From NCBI GenBank assembly GCA_049975365.1, contig JBNGDS010000005.1, forward strand, positions 12,996 to 76,995: a DNA stretch of 64,000 bases, given 5' to 3'. Every line of letters begins with the position of its first letter. Positions within the stretch are counted from its first letter, which is position 1. The notes under the pieces are model-generated. The model saw nothing but the letters and a program-made list of their open reading frames with translations. It did no database searches and had not been told where the DNA came from. Both the position numbers and the translations under genes were made by a program. Below are positions 48,931-57,959 of this stretch, in pieces. This stretch comes from DSBG01 sp049975365 (GTDB lineage: Bacteria > Desulfobacterota > Desulfomonilia > UBA1062).

Positions 48931-48980
48931 CGACGGATGTTCGAATGACTGAGCTGATAGGACCCTTCGGGAGGTGAGCT

Positions 48981-50249
48981 GTGGAGATTAAGGCGATACG
49001 CGGGATGAACGACATTCTTCCCGAAGATATACCCAAGTGGCATCAGGTGGAGGAGATCACACGAACGATCTTTTCCCGCTACGGGTTTTCCGAGGTGAGG
49101 CCCCCGATTCTGGAGAGGACCGATCTCTTTTTCAGGGGAATCGGGGACGAGACCGACGTCGTCGAAAAACAGATGTACACCTTCACGGACAAATCCGGGA
49201 CATCGATCACCCTCCGTCCCGAGGCCACAGCGAGTGTTCTCCGGGCAGTCATTGAACACGGGCTGCTGAATAAAGACCCCATTCAGAAGCTCTATACAAT
49301 CGGCCCCATGTTCCGCTATGAGCGGCCACAGAAGGGCAGGTACCGACAGTTCCACCAGATCAATGCCGAACGCCTGGGAGAAGATAGCCCCCTCGCCGAT
49401 GCAGAGACACTTGCACTGGCGTATGATCTCGCTGCATCACTCCTCGGCAGAGATTCCCTTCTCATGGAGGTGAACTCCTTGGGGTGTAAAGGCTGCAGGC
49501 CTGCATTCAAGAGTGCTCTGATTACATTTCTCGTTTCGCAGCAGGACCGGCTCTGCGAGGATTGCAGGCGGAGAATGAACAGCAATCCGTTACGGGTGCT
49601 GGATTGCAAGGTGATCTCCTGCAAGGATGCCGTGAAGGATGCGCCGGTGATGGAAGCGTTTCTCTGCACTGACTGCAGGACACATCACGATGCTGTCCTG
49701 GCTTCTCTGGATGCATTTGGGGTCAGCTATACGAAAAATGTCAGGCTCGTTCGGGGCCTTGATTACTACACCAGGACAACCTTCGAAATCAGTGCATCGG
49801 GCCTGGGGTCGCAGAATGCGGTCGCCGGCGGCGGCAGATATGATGATCTGCTGGCCATCCTGGGAGGACCGGAGGTGGGAGGCATCGGGTTTGCCTTCGG
49901 CATTGAGCGTCTTCTCCTGCTCATGGAGAGACAGACGGAGAAGGTGAACGGCTGTTTTGTCGTGATTCAGGCCATCCCAGAGATACAGAGTAAGGCCCTC
50001 TCGCTCATCGCTGAGCTGAGAGCAGGCGGCATCAGGGCAGAAGCCGCGTTCGGCAGGAGCTTCAAGGCCCAGATGCGCAGGGCGGACAAGGCGAACTACC
50101 CGCTGTGCATCATTCTCGGTGAGAATGAGGTTGCCACACACACCCTCACCATAAAAGACATGGATACAGCCACGCAGCGCACGATCGATCGCAGGAATGC
50201 CATTGGGGAGATACACGCACTGCTTTCTGGAAAGGATGATGAAGCGTGA
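48981..50249 (+). CDS. hisS: Histidyl-tRNA synthetase
   Basis: 422 residues with class II and His-specific motifs: RGMNDILPEDIPKW, motif 2 MFRYERPQKGRYRQFHQ, the histidine loop LVRGLDYYTRTTFE, AVAGGGRYDDL and motif 3 GFAFGIERLLLL, followed by the anticodon-binding domain. The GTG start is supported by GGGAGGTGAG six bases upstream. It overlaps aspS by 4 nt, the common bacterial hisS-aspS pair. Confidence 0.97.
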   Translation: MEIKAIRGMNDILPEDIPKWHQVEEITRTIFSRYGFSEVRPPILERTDLFFRGIGDETDVVEKQMYTFTDKSGTSITLRPEATASVLRAVIEHGLLNKDPIQKLYTIGPMFRYERPQKGRYRQFHQINAERLGEDSPLADAETLALAYDLAASLLGRDSLLMEVNSLGCKGCRPAFKSALITFLVSQQDRLCEDCRRRMNSNPLRVLDCKVISCKDAVKDAPVMEAFLCTDCRTHHDAVLASLDAFGVSYTKNVRLVRGLDYYTRTTFEISASGLGSQNAVAGGGRYDDLLAILGGPEVGGIGFAFGIERLLLLMERQTEKVNGCFVVIQAIPEIQSKALSLIAELRAGGIRAEAAFGRSFKAQMRRADKANYPLCIILGENEVATHTLTIKDMDTATQRTIDRRNAIGEIHALLSGKDDEA

Positions 50250-52030
50250 ATACACATCAGATACCGAAACGGACACACTACTGCGGTGAAGTCCACCACG
50301 CTGCCCCGGGCTCCCGTGTAGGGCTCCTGGGATGGGTGCAGAGGAGGAGGGACCTTGGAGGACTCATCTTCATCGATATCCGCGACCGAACAGGAATTGC
50401 CCAGGTCGTGTTCAACCCTGAAACCCAGCCTGAGGCTCATGCCAAGGGACATATCCTGAAGCCGGAATTCTGTATCGCCATAGAGGGTGAACTCCAGAAG
50501 AGACCGGAAGAGATGAGAAATCCCAGCATGGTCACCGGTGACGTGGAGATCATTGCCGATGGAGTCCGGGTACTCAACGAATCTCAGACCCCGCCCTTCG
50601 TGGTGGAGGATGGTGTTGAGGTGAGCGACACCCTCAGGCTCAAGTACAGGTACCTCGATCTCCGCAGGCCGAGTCTCCAGAGGAATATTCTCCTCAGACA
50701 CTCAGCTGCCTCGAGCATTCGGAGATACCTGGATTCGAAGGGCTTCATCGACGTGGAAACACCGATGCTGACGAAAAGCACTCCTGAAGGAGCACGGGAT
50801 TACCTCGTTCCCAGCAGGATCTATCCCGGCAGGTGCTATGCCCTTCCCCAGTCCCCCCAGCTCTTCAAACAGCTCCTTATGGTCTCAGGCTTTGACCGGT
50901 ACTACCAGATCGTGAAGTGTTTCCGTGATGAAGATCTTAGGGCAGATCGTCAGCCTGAGTTCACCCAGATCGATATTGAGATGTCCTTCATCACGATGGA
51001 CGATATCCTCGATGTCACAGAAGAGATGATCGCGACGCTGTTCAGGGAAACCATCGGGGCTGAGCTTGAAAGACCATTTCCAAGGCTCACCTATGAGCAG
51101 GCCATGGATAAGTATGGTACGGACAGGCCTGATACCCGCTTTTCCATGGTGCTCAGGGATGTCACTGACATCCTTGCCTCCAGCAGCTTTCGGGTGTTTA
51201 CGTCTGTCGCCTCGGCAGGAGGCGTAATCAAGGCCCTGACCGTCAAGGCGCCCCATGCCTTGAGCAGAAAAGACCTGGATTCCCTGCAGGACATTGTTGG
51301 GGATTTTGGGGCAAAAGGCGTGCTCTGGGCCCGTCTGGATGATGATGGATGGAAGTCCACCTTGACAAAGTTTCTGGGTCCCGAACAGTTCTCAGCCCTC
51401 CAGGATCGTCTCCAGATGCAGCCGGGAGATGTTGCCCTCTTTGTTGCAGACGCTGTCGCTATAGTCAACCAGAGCCTTTCGGCACTCCGTATCCACCTCG
51501 GTCAGAGACTGAACCTGATACCTCCCGACACCTACAGCGCACTCTGGATCACCTCGTTCCCTCTCCTGGAGTTCAGCGAAGAGGCTGGGAGACTTGTCGC
51601 AGTGCACCATCCCTTCACCGCACCACTCTATGAAGATATTCCCCTTCTCCAGAAAGACCCGGCCAGGGTCAAGTCACAGGCCTATGACATGGTCATCAAT
51701 GGGTACGAAGTGGGGGGCGGCAGTATCCGTATCCACTCGCGGCATATCCAGCAGGAGGTCTTCACGGCAATTGGGCTCACTGAAGAAGAGGCGAGTGTCA
51801 AGTTCGGGTTCCTCCTGGAGGCCCTTCAATACGGCGCACCCCCCCATGGTGGAATCGCCTTTGGGTTCGATCGGCTGGTAATGCTTTTGGCAGGAACAAC
51901 GAGCATCAGGGATGTGATTGCATTCCCAAAGACGCAGAAGGCATACTGCATCATGACGGATGCGCCGTCTGATATGGATCCGGCGCAGCTTGCAGACCTC
52001 GGCCTAACCGTGCTAAAGGATAAGGCATGA
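50246..52030 (+). CDS. aspS: Aspartyl-tRNA synthetase
   Basis: 594 residues: N-terminal OB anticodon-binding domain (WVQRRRDLGGLIFIDIRDR), flipping loop STPEGARDYLVPSR, motif 2 CFRDEDLRADRQPEFTQID, GAD insertion domain (~290-400) and motif 3 GIAFGFDRLVMLL. The size with the GAD domain is the bacterial form. The Leu in RRRDLGG is as in tRNA-Asp-specific enzymes, suggesting a discriminating AspRS. Starts with GTG overlapping the hisS stop; its own stop overlaps the next ATG. Confidence 0.97.
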   Translation: MNTHQIPKRTHYCGEVHHAAPGSRVGLLGWVQRRRDLGGLIFIDIRDRTGIAQVVFNPETQPEAHAKGHILKPEFCIAIEGELQKRPEEMRNPSMVTGDVEIIADGVRVLNESQTPPFVVEDGVEVSDTLRLKYRYLDLRRPSLQRNILLRHSAASSIRRYLDSKGFIDVETPMLTKSTPEGARDYLVPSRIYPGRCYALPQSPQLFKQLLMVSGFDRYYQIVKCFRDEDLRADRQPEFTQIDIEMSFITMDDILDVTEEMIATLFRETIGAELERPFPRLTYEQAMDKYGTDRPDTRFSMVLRDVTDILASSSFRVFTSVASAGGVIKALTVKAPHALSRKDLDSLQDIVGDFGAKGVLWARLDDDGWKSTLTKFLGPEQFSALQDRLQMQPGDVALFVADAVAIVNQSLSALRIHLGQRLNLIPPDTYSALWITSFPLLEFSEEAGRLVAVHHPFTAPLYEDIPLLQKDPARVKSQAYDMVINGYEVGGGSIRIHSRHIQQEVFTAIGLTEEEASVKFGFLLEALQYGAPPHGGIAFGFDRLVMLLAGTTSIRDVIAFPKTQKAYCIMTDAPSDMDPAQLADLGLTVLKDKA

Positions 52031-52758
52031 TGAGGATACTGATCCTTATCCTCGCGGCGGTGTTACTGTCAGGGTGTGCACCGACAGAGTCGGTCACAGT
52101 TCATACCGCCCCCGTCCCGGAGCAGCCACCGAAGATTGAGGAGCCTGCCACCGGAGATATCCCTCAGGGCATTCAATCCCATGAAGAGGGTAAGGCAATC
52201 ATGAATACGGCATCTGTCCAGCTCAGGAAGATCGTGGACATCTCTGGATTCGAGTATGCGAAGAAGGAGTCCTTCGATCTCCTGGTCACCTACCTCGAGA
52301 TGCAGAGATACTACATGGATGACGACATCGATTCACTGAGAGCCCTCATGGAGCGATTCCAGAAGAATATCCAACTCGCCCAGGAAAAGACCGTTTCAGA
52401 GAAGCAGAAGCGGCTCGAGGAACTCGGTATCGAGATTGCCCAGAAACAGGAGGAGATCAAGAAACAGGGTGATGCACAGATCTTTGAGGTCTACACCACC
52501 ATCTATGTCGTCAAAAAGGGAGACACCTTGCCCAGTATCGCAGCACGGCATGATATCTACAACGATTCGTTCATGTGGCCGCTGATTTATAAGGCGAATA
52601 GGGACCAGATCAAGGACCCGAAGATCATCTACGTTGGGCAGGACTTGAAGATCCCCAGAGAGATAACCATTGAGGAGATCATCGAGGCAAGAAGGGAGGC
52701 GGGCGCACCGGAGCCGGAGAAGATCCCCAAGGATGCCTACACACCGAAGAAGAAATAG
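52027..52758 (+). CDS. Lipoprotein with coiled coil and LysM domain
   Basis: 243 residues. Lipobox LLSG-C at residues 15-19 after a hydrophobic signal (ILILILAAVL). Residues ~95-155 are a charged coiled coil. The C-terminal LysM domain (IYVVKKGDTLPSIAARHDIY, then WPLIYKANRDQIKDPKIIYVGQDLKIP) should bind peptidoglycan. It probably sits in a membrane facing the cell wall. It is coupled to aspS by a 4-nt overlap, which gives no functional hint. No family name recognised. Confidence 0.88.
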   Translation: MMRILILILAAVLLSGCAPTESVTVHTAPVPEQPPKIEEPATGDIPQGIQSHEEGKAIMNTASVQLRKIVDISGFEYAKKESFDLLVTYLEMQRYYMDDDIDSLRALMERFQKNIQLAQEKTVSEKQKRLEELGIEIAQKQEEIKKQGDAQIFEVYTTIYVVKKGDTLPSIAARHDIYNDSFMWPLIYKANRDQIKDPKIIYVGQDLKIPREITIEEIIEARREAGAPEPEKIPKDAYTPKKK

Positions 52759-52835
52759 CCCCAGTTCATCGGGAGATGTGAAAACGCGGCTCCGCGTGGA
52801 GAGTGTCAGTGTGCATGAACCATGAGGAGAGAAGA

Positions 52836-54062
52836 ATGGCTGAAATGACAGGGAGAAAGATCCAGTTTTCAGACAATCGGCTTGTTGTCCCGAATGACCC
52901 GATTATCCCGTTCATCGAGGGAGACGGTGTAGGCCCCGATATCTGGAAGACCGCTCAAAGGGTTCTTGATGCTGCTGTGGAGAAGGCCTTTGGGGGGAAC
53001 AACCGGATCGTCTGGAAAGAAATCTATGCCGGACAGAAGGCCTTCGACCTGTTCAATACCTGGTTGCCGGATGAGACCGTGGAAGCATTCAGGACCTACA
53101 TTGTCGGGATCAAGGGACCGCTCACCACTCCGGTTGGAGGGGGGATCAGGAGCCTGAACGTGGCACTGAGGCAGATCCTCGACCTGTTCGCCTGCGTACG
53201 GCCGGTGCAGTACTTCACAGGGACCCCAGCGCCGGTGAGAAAACCGGAGCTCGTGGACATCACTGTGTTCCGGGAAAATACCGAAGATGTCTATGCCGGG
53301 ATCGAATGGAAGGAGGGGAGCCCTGATGTCGGGAAGGTCATTTCTTTCCTGAACGCTGAGATGGGAACACACATCAGGGAGGATTCCGGCATCGGGATCA
53401 AGCCCATTTCGATCTCAGGGACCAAGCGCCTGGTACGCATGGCGTTCGAGTATGCCCTGGCCCACGGCAAGAAGACCGTGACGCTGGTCCACAAGGGAAA
53501 TATCATGAAGTTTACCGAGGGGGCCTTCAGGGACTGGGGCTACGAGCTCGTGAAAGAGGAATTCGGAGACGTCGCCACCACTGAAGATGAGGTGTGGAAG
53601 ACCTGGGGGGGACACCTCCCGGAAGGGAAGATCCTGGTGAACGACAGGATCGCCGACTCCATGTTCCAGCAGGTGCTCCTGAGGCCGGACGAGTACGATG
53701 TGCTCGCAGTGCCGAATCTCATCGGCGATTTCATATCCGATGCCCTGGCAGCGCAGGTTGGCGGACTCGGTATGGCGCCGGGTGCGAATATCGGGATTCC
53801 CACGGCTGTATTCGAGGCCACCCACGGTACTGCTCCCAAGTATGCGGGACAGGACAAGGTAAACCCGGGGTCCCTGATCCTCTCCGGAGCAATGATGCTC
53901 GATTACCTCGGCTGGACCGACGCTGCCGATCTCATCAGAAACGGTCTCGAAAAGGCCATTTCTGACAAACAGGTCACCTATGACCTGGAGCGTCAGATGG
54001 AGGGCGCAACACTGCTGAAGTGCTCCGAGTTCGGCCGGGCCATCATCGACCGCATGGAATAA
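52836..54062 (+). CDS. icd: NADP-dependent isocitrate dehydrogenase
   Basis: 408 residues. Start chosen at ATG 52836 with AGGAG upstream, although the frame extends to 52803. Very close in pattern to E. coli Icd: GPLTTPVGGGIRSLNVALRQ (with the phosphorylatable Ser), FRENTEDVYAGIEW, LVHKGNIMKFTEGAFRDWGY and ATHGTAPKYAGQDKVNPGS. The Lys-Tyr pair in APKYAG corresponds to NADP-selecting residues in E. coli. It makes 2-oxoglutarate in the TCA cycle and thereby precursors for the arginine genes further on. No IDH kinase gene is in the window. Confidence 0.96.
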   Translation: MAEMTGRKIQFSDNRLVVPNDPIIPFIEGDGVGPDIWKTAQRVLDAAVEKAFGGNNRIVWKEIYAGQKAFDLFNTWLPDETVEAFRTYIVGIKGPLTTPVGGGIRSLNVALRQILDLFACVRPVQYFTGTPAPVRKPELVDITVFRENTEDVYAGIEWKEGSPDVGKVISFLNAEMGTHIREDSGIGIKPISISGTKRLVRMAFEYALAHGKKTVTLVHKGNIMKFTEGAFRDWGYELVKEEFGDVATTEDEVWKTWGGHLPEGKILVNDRIADSMFQQVLLRPDEYDVLAVPNLIGDFISDALAAQVGGLGMAPGANIGIPTAVFEATHGTAPKYAGQDKVNPGSLILSGAMMLDYLGWTDAADLIRNGLEKAISDKQVTYDLERQMEGATLLKCSEFGRAIIDRME

Positions 54063-54245
54063 GAACAGATTCTCACTGATGTGTGACGGCGGGCGGGTAC
54101 ATGCAAAGGATGTCCGGGGCCTCATTCCACGGGACATAGTGAAAAATCACGAACGCGCGGGAGACATGGGTGATCAGTACCCTGGACACGGATACAGCTT
54201 TACAGTGATGGGACAAAGACACTTCAAGTGGATGTGGTGGGCGGT

Positions 54246-54455
54246 CTATGCCTTCTTCTTGGCCAGGAGGTACCCGAATGCAAGCCCGATGAGGAAGAAG
54301 AAGCTGATCACGATCCACTTGGGACCGGTAAAGAGCGTCCAGATGAGGAACTGGAATGAGGTCTGCTCGAAGTTCTGAAGGATGAAGATAAATCCGAGAG
54401 CAACCGCGACACCGATGATGATGAGCTTGGTTGTACCATCGAGATCCTTGAACAC
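54246..54455 (-). CDS. Small LapA-like membrane protein (DUF1049)
   Basis: 69 residues from GTG 54455, preceded by AGAGGGAAG; a GTG at 54488 is possible but lies at or upstream of the predicted transcription start. Two helices (about residues 9-28 and 42-62) are separated by NFEQTSFQFLIWTLFTGPKW, the LapA_dom (DUF1049) pattern, ending LLAKKKA. LapA relatives help regulate lipopolysaccharide assembly in E. coli, but here no LapB partner follows. The 183-nt gap to icd contains no gene. Confidence 0.8.
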   Translation of the reverse strand: MFKDLDGTTKLIIIGVAVALGFIFILQNFEQTSFQFLIWTLFTGPKWIVISFFFLIGLAFGYLLAKKKA

Positions 54456-54490
54456 AATCTTCCCTCTCCATGCGGAACTGTCAGCCACGA

Positions 54491-54519
54491 ATATTGCATG
54501 CCCTGCGCAGGTGTGTCAA
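54491..54519 (-). promoter_or_regulatory. Predicted promoter of the LapA-like gene
   Basis: Minus strand: perfect TTGACA (54519-54514), 17-nt spacer, CAATAT (54496-54491). A start near 54484 favours GTG 54455 over 54488 as the initiation codon. Confidence 0.5.
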
Positions 54520-54673
54520 CAGCTGAGTGGACGTCTGGGGCATGGGGATGGTTTTTCTTCCCAGAAGAATTGAATTTAATGTATGTCTTCGTCTCCAGGG
54601 CGTGGAAACGTGAACGCCTCGTTGGTTGCCCCTCATGGAGTGAATGCGATAATTTGGAGGACAGGGAGGGGAG

Positions 54674-54802
54674 ATGAACAATACGGTCTGGAGCATGAGA
54701 ACCACGAAGGATGCCAGGTTCCCCGACCGAGTGTGCACCTTCCAGTCAGGAAGAAGTATACTCCACCTCCTTCTCCCATGCCACCTTCACGGTAAAAAAT
54801 GA
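54674..54802 (+). CDS. Possible small protein (42 residues)
   Basis: ATG with a strong GGGAGGGGAG directly upstream; the frame starts MNNTVWSMRTTKDARFPDRV and has no recognisable domain. It lies in the 54520-54945 gap, which otherwise shows only a weak promoter before the next gene (TTGATT at 54900, TGTTAT at 54922). The only support is the ribosome-binding site. Confidence 0.25.
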   Translation: MNNTVWSMRTTKDARFPDRVCTFQSGRSILHLLLPCHLHGKK

Positions 54803-54945
54803 AGTTCGGGTTCACACAACTTGTTTTTTCTGGATGACGCCATCATCCCGCTGTGCTGAAGGAAAATCAAGGGAACTTCCCTATCATGGAGTAGACTTTT
54901 TGATTTGAAGATGGCATGAGTTGTTATTGACGCGAAGGAGGGTAT

Positions 54946-55539
54946 ATGGGTGATTGCTTTCGAAAGCGGGTATATGATCTGGGCAGTTTCTTTCGTGATG
55001 TTGGTTCATTGGGGAAGGATAGTATCGCGTTGATAGTCGCTTTTTATTCCGGTAGGGTCAACAAGGCCTTTCGTGAAAAATTGAGTATGGCTGTAACTGG
55101 TGTCCTTGGTTGCCGGTATTGCTCATGGCTGCACTCAGAGATGGCACTTTCACATGGTGTCAAATCTGAAGAACTCCAGAAGATCCTTTCAAATGAACTT
55201 GGTGATTTCCCGCAGGAACAAGCGGTTGCTCTCGCCTTTGCTCAGCATTACAGTGAAACAGGTGGAAAACCTCAAATACAGACAGAACAACGGTTTTATG
55301 AATTCTATGGCCCTGAAATTTCTAGGGACATACTGCTCAACATAAAGATTATTTATTTTGGCAATCTGTCAGGAAACACCATCGATGCCTTTTTCAGTCG
55401 AGTGAAAGGTGCGCCACACGAAGAAAGCAGCCTATGGAGCGAATTGGTCATCCTTTTTCTGCTCGGACCGTATTTCTTTATCGTACTTCCACTGCTTGCC
55501 TTTGCTTTTCATTACAGAACTCAACTGAAAAGAAGCTGA
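54946..55539 (+). CDS. AhpD/carboxymuconolactone decarboxylase-like protein with C-terminal membrane helix
   Basis: 197 residues. The segment GVLGCRYCSWLHSEMALSHG carries CxxC plus His as in AhpD-type peroxidase partners. The C-terminus has a hydrophobic helix (ELVILFLLGPYFFIVLPLLAFAF, ~165-187), so it is probably membrane-anchored, which is unusual for the family. GAAGGAGGG precedes the ATG. Codon use looks more AT-rich than its neighbours, which may indicate acquisition; this was judged by eye. A thiol-disulfide role is inferred. Confidence 0.8.
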   Translation: MGDCFRKRVYDLGSFFRDVGSLGKDSIALIVAFYSGRVNKAFREKLSMAVTGVLGCRYCSWLHSEMALSHGVKSEELQKILSNELGDFPQEQAVALAFAQHYSETGGKPQIQTEQRFYEFYGPEISRDILLNIKIIYFGNLSGNTIDAFFSRVKGAPHEESSLWSELVILFLLGPYFFIVLPLLAFAFHYRTQLKRS

Positions 55540-55907
55540 GCAAATAGTATGGACAATAGTATAGAAATGCCAATCCCGTGCCTGATGGGACCACTTCCTC
55601 TCCATAGCCATATCCCAGGTGAACTACCGACGGCAAGGCCTGTGTGGTATCGAAACCTGCCTCCTGGCTATCCTGAGCGAGCCTTATGGCATGAGTGTCG
55701 GGAGTAGGAATCAGCACGTTTTTTCTTGGGATATGTCTGTGAACCATGGAAAGGTGAATGAACTTTTCTCAGAAATCGTGACTTCCCTATTGCTTTTTGC
55801 ATCAAAGATATCCGAGATAGAAACACATACAATGGATAAAAGATCAGTGGTGATGGTACATCGACATCAAGTGAGAAGCGTATGACATCACCGTGAAGGG
55901 AGGAGCG
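55540..55907. other. Gap before the C_GCAxxG selenoprotein gene
   Basis: About 370 relatively AT-rich bases. A frame at 55619-55885 (88 codons, GTG start, no ribosome-binding site) is open, but I cannot support it as a gene; its FASKISEIE-type sequence could be a remnant. No terminator or promoter stands out. Confidence 0.5.
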
Positions 55908-56867
55908 ATGAGTAATCCTTTTGCATGGGGAGTGCGGGGGAGTTTTTTTCTCCTCAAAGACCTGAATTGAGCGCTTGCGTCCCTGGAGGTCATCCAGGAC
56001 ATGAACACTCACAAGGAAAACACCGTGCTCAAGGCGGCAACAGGACTGGAAGGCGGTCTTGTGGCACGCGGTTCAACATGCGGGGTGGTAAGCGGGGGTT
56101 CTCTCGGCATTGCACTCATGCACGTTGACGAGGTGAGAGCGCGGGGTGTCGCTGCCCAGAAAGACGTGCTGAAACGGGCAGGAGAATACATCGACTGGTT
56201 TCAGGATAGATTCGGGACCACGCTGTGCAGGGAGCGCACCGGGGTTGATTTCTATGAGCCGAAAGGGCAGCTCAGCTACTTCCTGCCCGGTGAGCGGGTG
56301 ATTCGATGCATGTGGCACATCAGCCAGGCCATGCAGTACATCTACGTGAGGGAAAGAGTAGATCCTGATCCGTTTCCCGAGAGCCTCGAATCCGGAGATG
56401 GTGAGCCTGTACACTGTGCCACCACCGTGCTGAAGGGTATCCGTGAGCACAGCGGGATTGGATATGGTCTCCTTGAAGACATTGCGTTTGTGCTGGATGG
56501 CGGGGTCGGGCTCAGGGGAGGAATATGCGGGGCTATGGCCGGTGCTGTGATGGCCGTCAATCTTGTCTTCGGGTGGGATATCCGGTCCATGCTGCCGCCG
56601 GTGACGATAAAGAAGTTCGTGGATGGTCACCTCAATCTCCTCCGCAGACATCCAAAAGGAATGCCGGAGACATTTGCCATTGGCAGAGAGGTGGTGAACG
56701 CCTGCAGGGAAAAAGCTCTCAGCATGGAATGCCGGGAAATCACCGGGAAAACTTTTGCAGATTTCGACGATTTCCAGGAGCACGTGCGAACATCCGAGAC
56801 CTGCAGGGAGATCATCGAACGCTCGATTGAAGCAGGAACTCGGGCTCTCGAGAACTGGGCTCACTAG
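55908..56867 (+). CDS. C_GCAxxG_C_C family selenoprotein
   Basis: 319 residues when the in-frame UGA at codon 21 (55968-55970) is read as selenocysteine. ATG 55908 has an excellent ribosome-binding site (GGGAGGAGCG) and the frame is continuous with the long one downstream. The UGA context KDLN-U-ALASLEVIQ aligns with the first cysteine (NCAxAV) of the C_GCAxxG_C_C family. Later family elements are CGVVSGGSLGIALM and GGICGAMAGAVMAV. A GGU-loop hairpin follows the UGA at SECIS distance. Starting at ATG 56001 would delete the first redox residue and leaves a poorer ribosome-binding site. The family is predicted to be redox-active and metal- or cluster-binding; its function is unknown. Confidence 0.85.
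55979..56000 (+). promoter_or_regulatory. SECIS-like hairpin of the C_GCAxxG selenoprotein
   Basis: GTC-(C)-CTGG / CCAGGAC, a 7-bp stem with one bulged base around loop AGGTCAT. The loop GG is 17 nt after the UGA, close to the E. coli fdhF spacing, and the loop again contains AGGUC. Confidence 0.75.
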
Positions 56868-56913
56868 GAACCCTCTTCTCTGAATCCTTCCAACAGCTCC
56901 CAGGGAAGGCATC

Positions 56914-56944
56914 CATGCTGCAGGGATGGCTCTCCTGCAGCATG
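56914..56944. repeat. 11-bp perfect inverted repeat upstream of argB
   Basis: CATGCTGCAGG-GATGGCTCT-CCTGCAGCATG. It lies 47 nt after the selenoprotein stop and ~90 nt before argB. No T-run follows immediately, so it may end the upstream transcript inefficiently or be a regulator site for the arg operon. No ARG-box-like AT-rich palindrome was found. Confidence 0.5.
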
Positions 56945-57032
56945 AACCATATTTTACCCTTCACTTTTTGCACATATTTAGGTAATACAACGGTTTTCCT
57001 GCACGTGAGAAATACCGCAGGGAACGAGGAGG

Positions 57033-57959
57033 TTGAACAAAACCCCTATGAAAAGAGAAGACACTGCAATCCAGCAGGCCATTCATCGATCGAAGATCCT
57101 CGTGGAGGCGCTTCCGTACATACGCGACTTTCGCGGCAAGCGGATCGTGGTGAAGTACGGCGGTCATGCCATGGTCGATACCGAGTTGAAGCGGCTGTTT
57201 GCACAGCAGATCATCCTGTTCCAGTACATCGGGATCCAGGTAGTGGTGGTCCACGGGGGCGGTCCCCAGATCAGTACGATGCTGGATCAGATGGGGATCA
57301 AGTCGAGCTTCATCGACGGCAGGAGAATCACGGACGCAAAGACCATGGATGTAGTCGAGATGGTGCTTGCAGGGGGGATCAACAAGGAGATCGTGAATCT
57401 CATCAACACAGAAGGTGGACGGGCGGTCGGTCTCTCGGGAAAGGACGGTGGGCTCATCAAGGCACGTAAGCTCTTCTACTCCAGGAAGGGGCCCGATGGT
57501 GTCACAATGACCGATATCGACATGGGTCATGTGGGTGAGGTGACCGAGATCAACACCGAAATCATCGATGCTGTGGAGAAGGCGGGTTTTGTGGCCGTGA
57601 TCGCCCCATCGGGGGTGGGTGCCGACGGACTCACCTACAATATCAATGCCGATACAGTGGCCTCTGAGATTGCAGGTCACCTCAAGGTGGAAAAGATCAT
57701 CATCCTCACGGATGAACAGGGTGTACTCAATGCCACCGGGGAGCTCATCTCGAGCATCAGGTATTCCGATATCCCCCGCCTCATCTCCTCAGGAGTCATC
57801 ACAGGGGGAATGATCCCCAAGGTCGAGTGCTGCATGAAGGCCCTGGACAGCGGCGTGAAGAAGGCGCACATCGTGGATGGCAGGATCCCATACTCCGTGT
57901 TGCTGGAGCTGTTCACGGATTCTGGGATCGGGACGCAGATCGTCAAGGAGGACCAGTGA
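57033..57959 (+). CDS. argB: Acetylglutamate kinase
   Basis: Up to 308 residues. KRIVVKYGGHAMVD, VVVVHGGGPQISTML, INTEGGRAVGLSGKDGG and SGVITGGMIPKVECCM match NAGK. The N-terminal helix AIQQAIHRSKILVEALPYI is the element that in arginine-sensitive hexameric NAGKs mediates feedback inhibition, so this enzyme may be arginine-inhibited. The start is ambiguous: TTG 57033 directly abuts GAGGAGG, whereas ATG 57048 lies 15 nt from it. First gene of the arg operon here; argC and argJ are not adjacent. Confidence 0.95.
   Translation: MNKTPMKREDTAIQQAIHRSKILVEALPYIRDFRGKRIVVKYGGHAMVDTELKRLFAQQIILFQYIGIQVVVVHGGGPQISTMLDQMGIKSSFIDGRRITDAKTMDVVEMVLAGGINKEIVNLINTEGGRAVGLSGKDGGLIKARKLFYSRKGPDGVTMTDIDMGHVGEVTEINTEIIDAVEKAGFVAVIAPSGVGADGLTYNINADTVASEIAGHLKVEKIIILTDEQGVLNATGELISSIRYSDIPRLISSGVITGGMIPKVECCMKALDSGVKKAHIVDGRIPYSVLLELFTDSGIGTQIVKEDQ

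Noticed and set aside
56001..56867. ATG 56001 as the start of the C_GCAxxG protein
   Set aside because: Its GGAGGT is ten bases away and in fact forms part of the SECIS-like hairpin; the in-frame upstream ATG has a better site and adds the conserved redox position.
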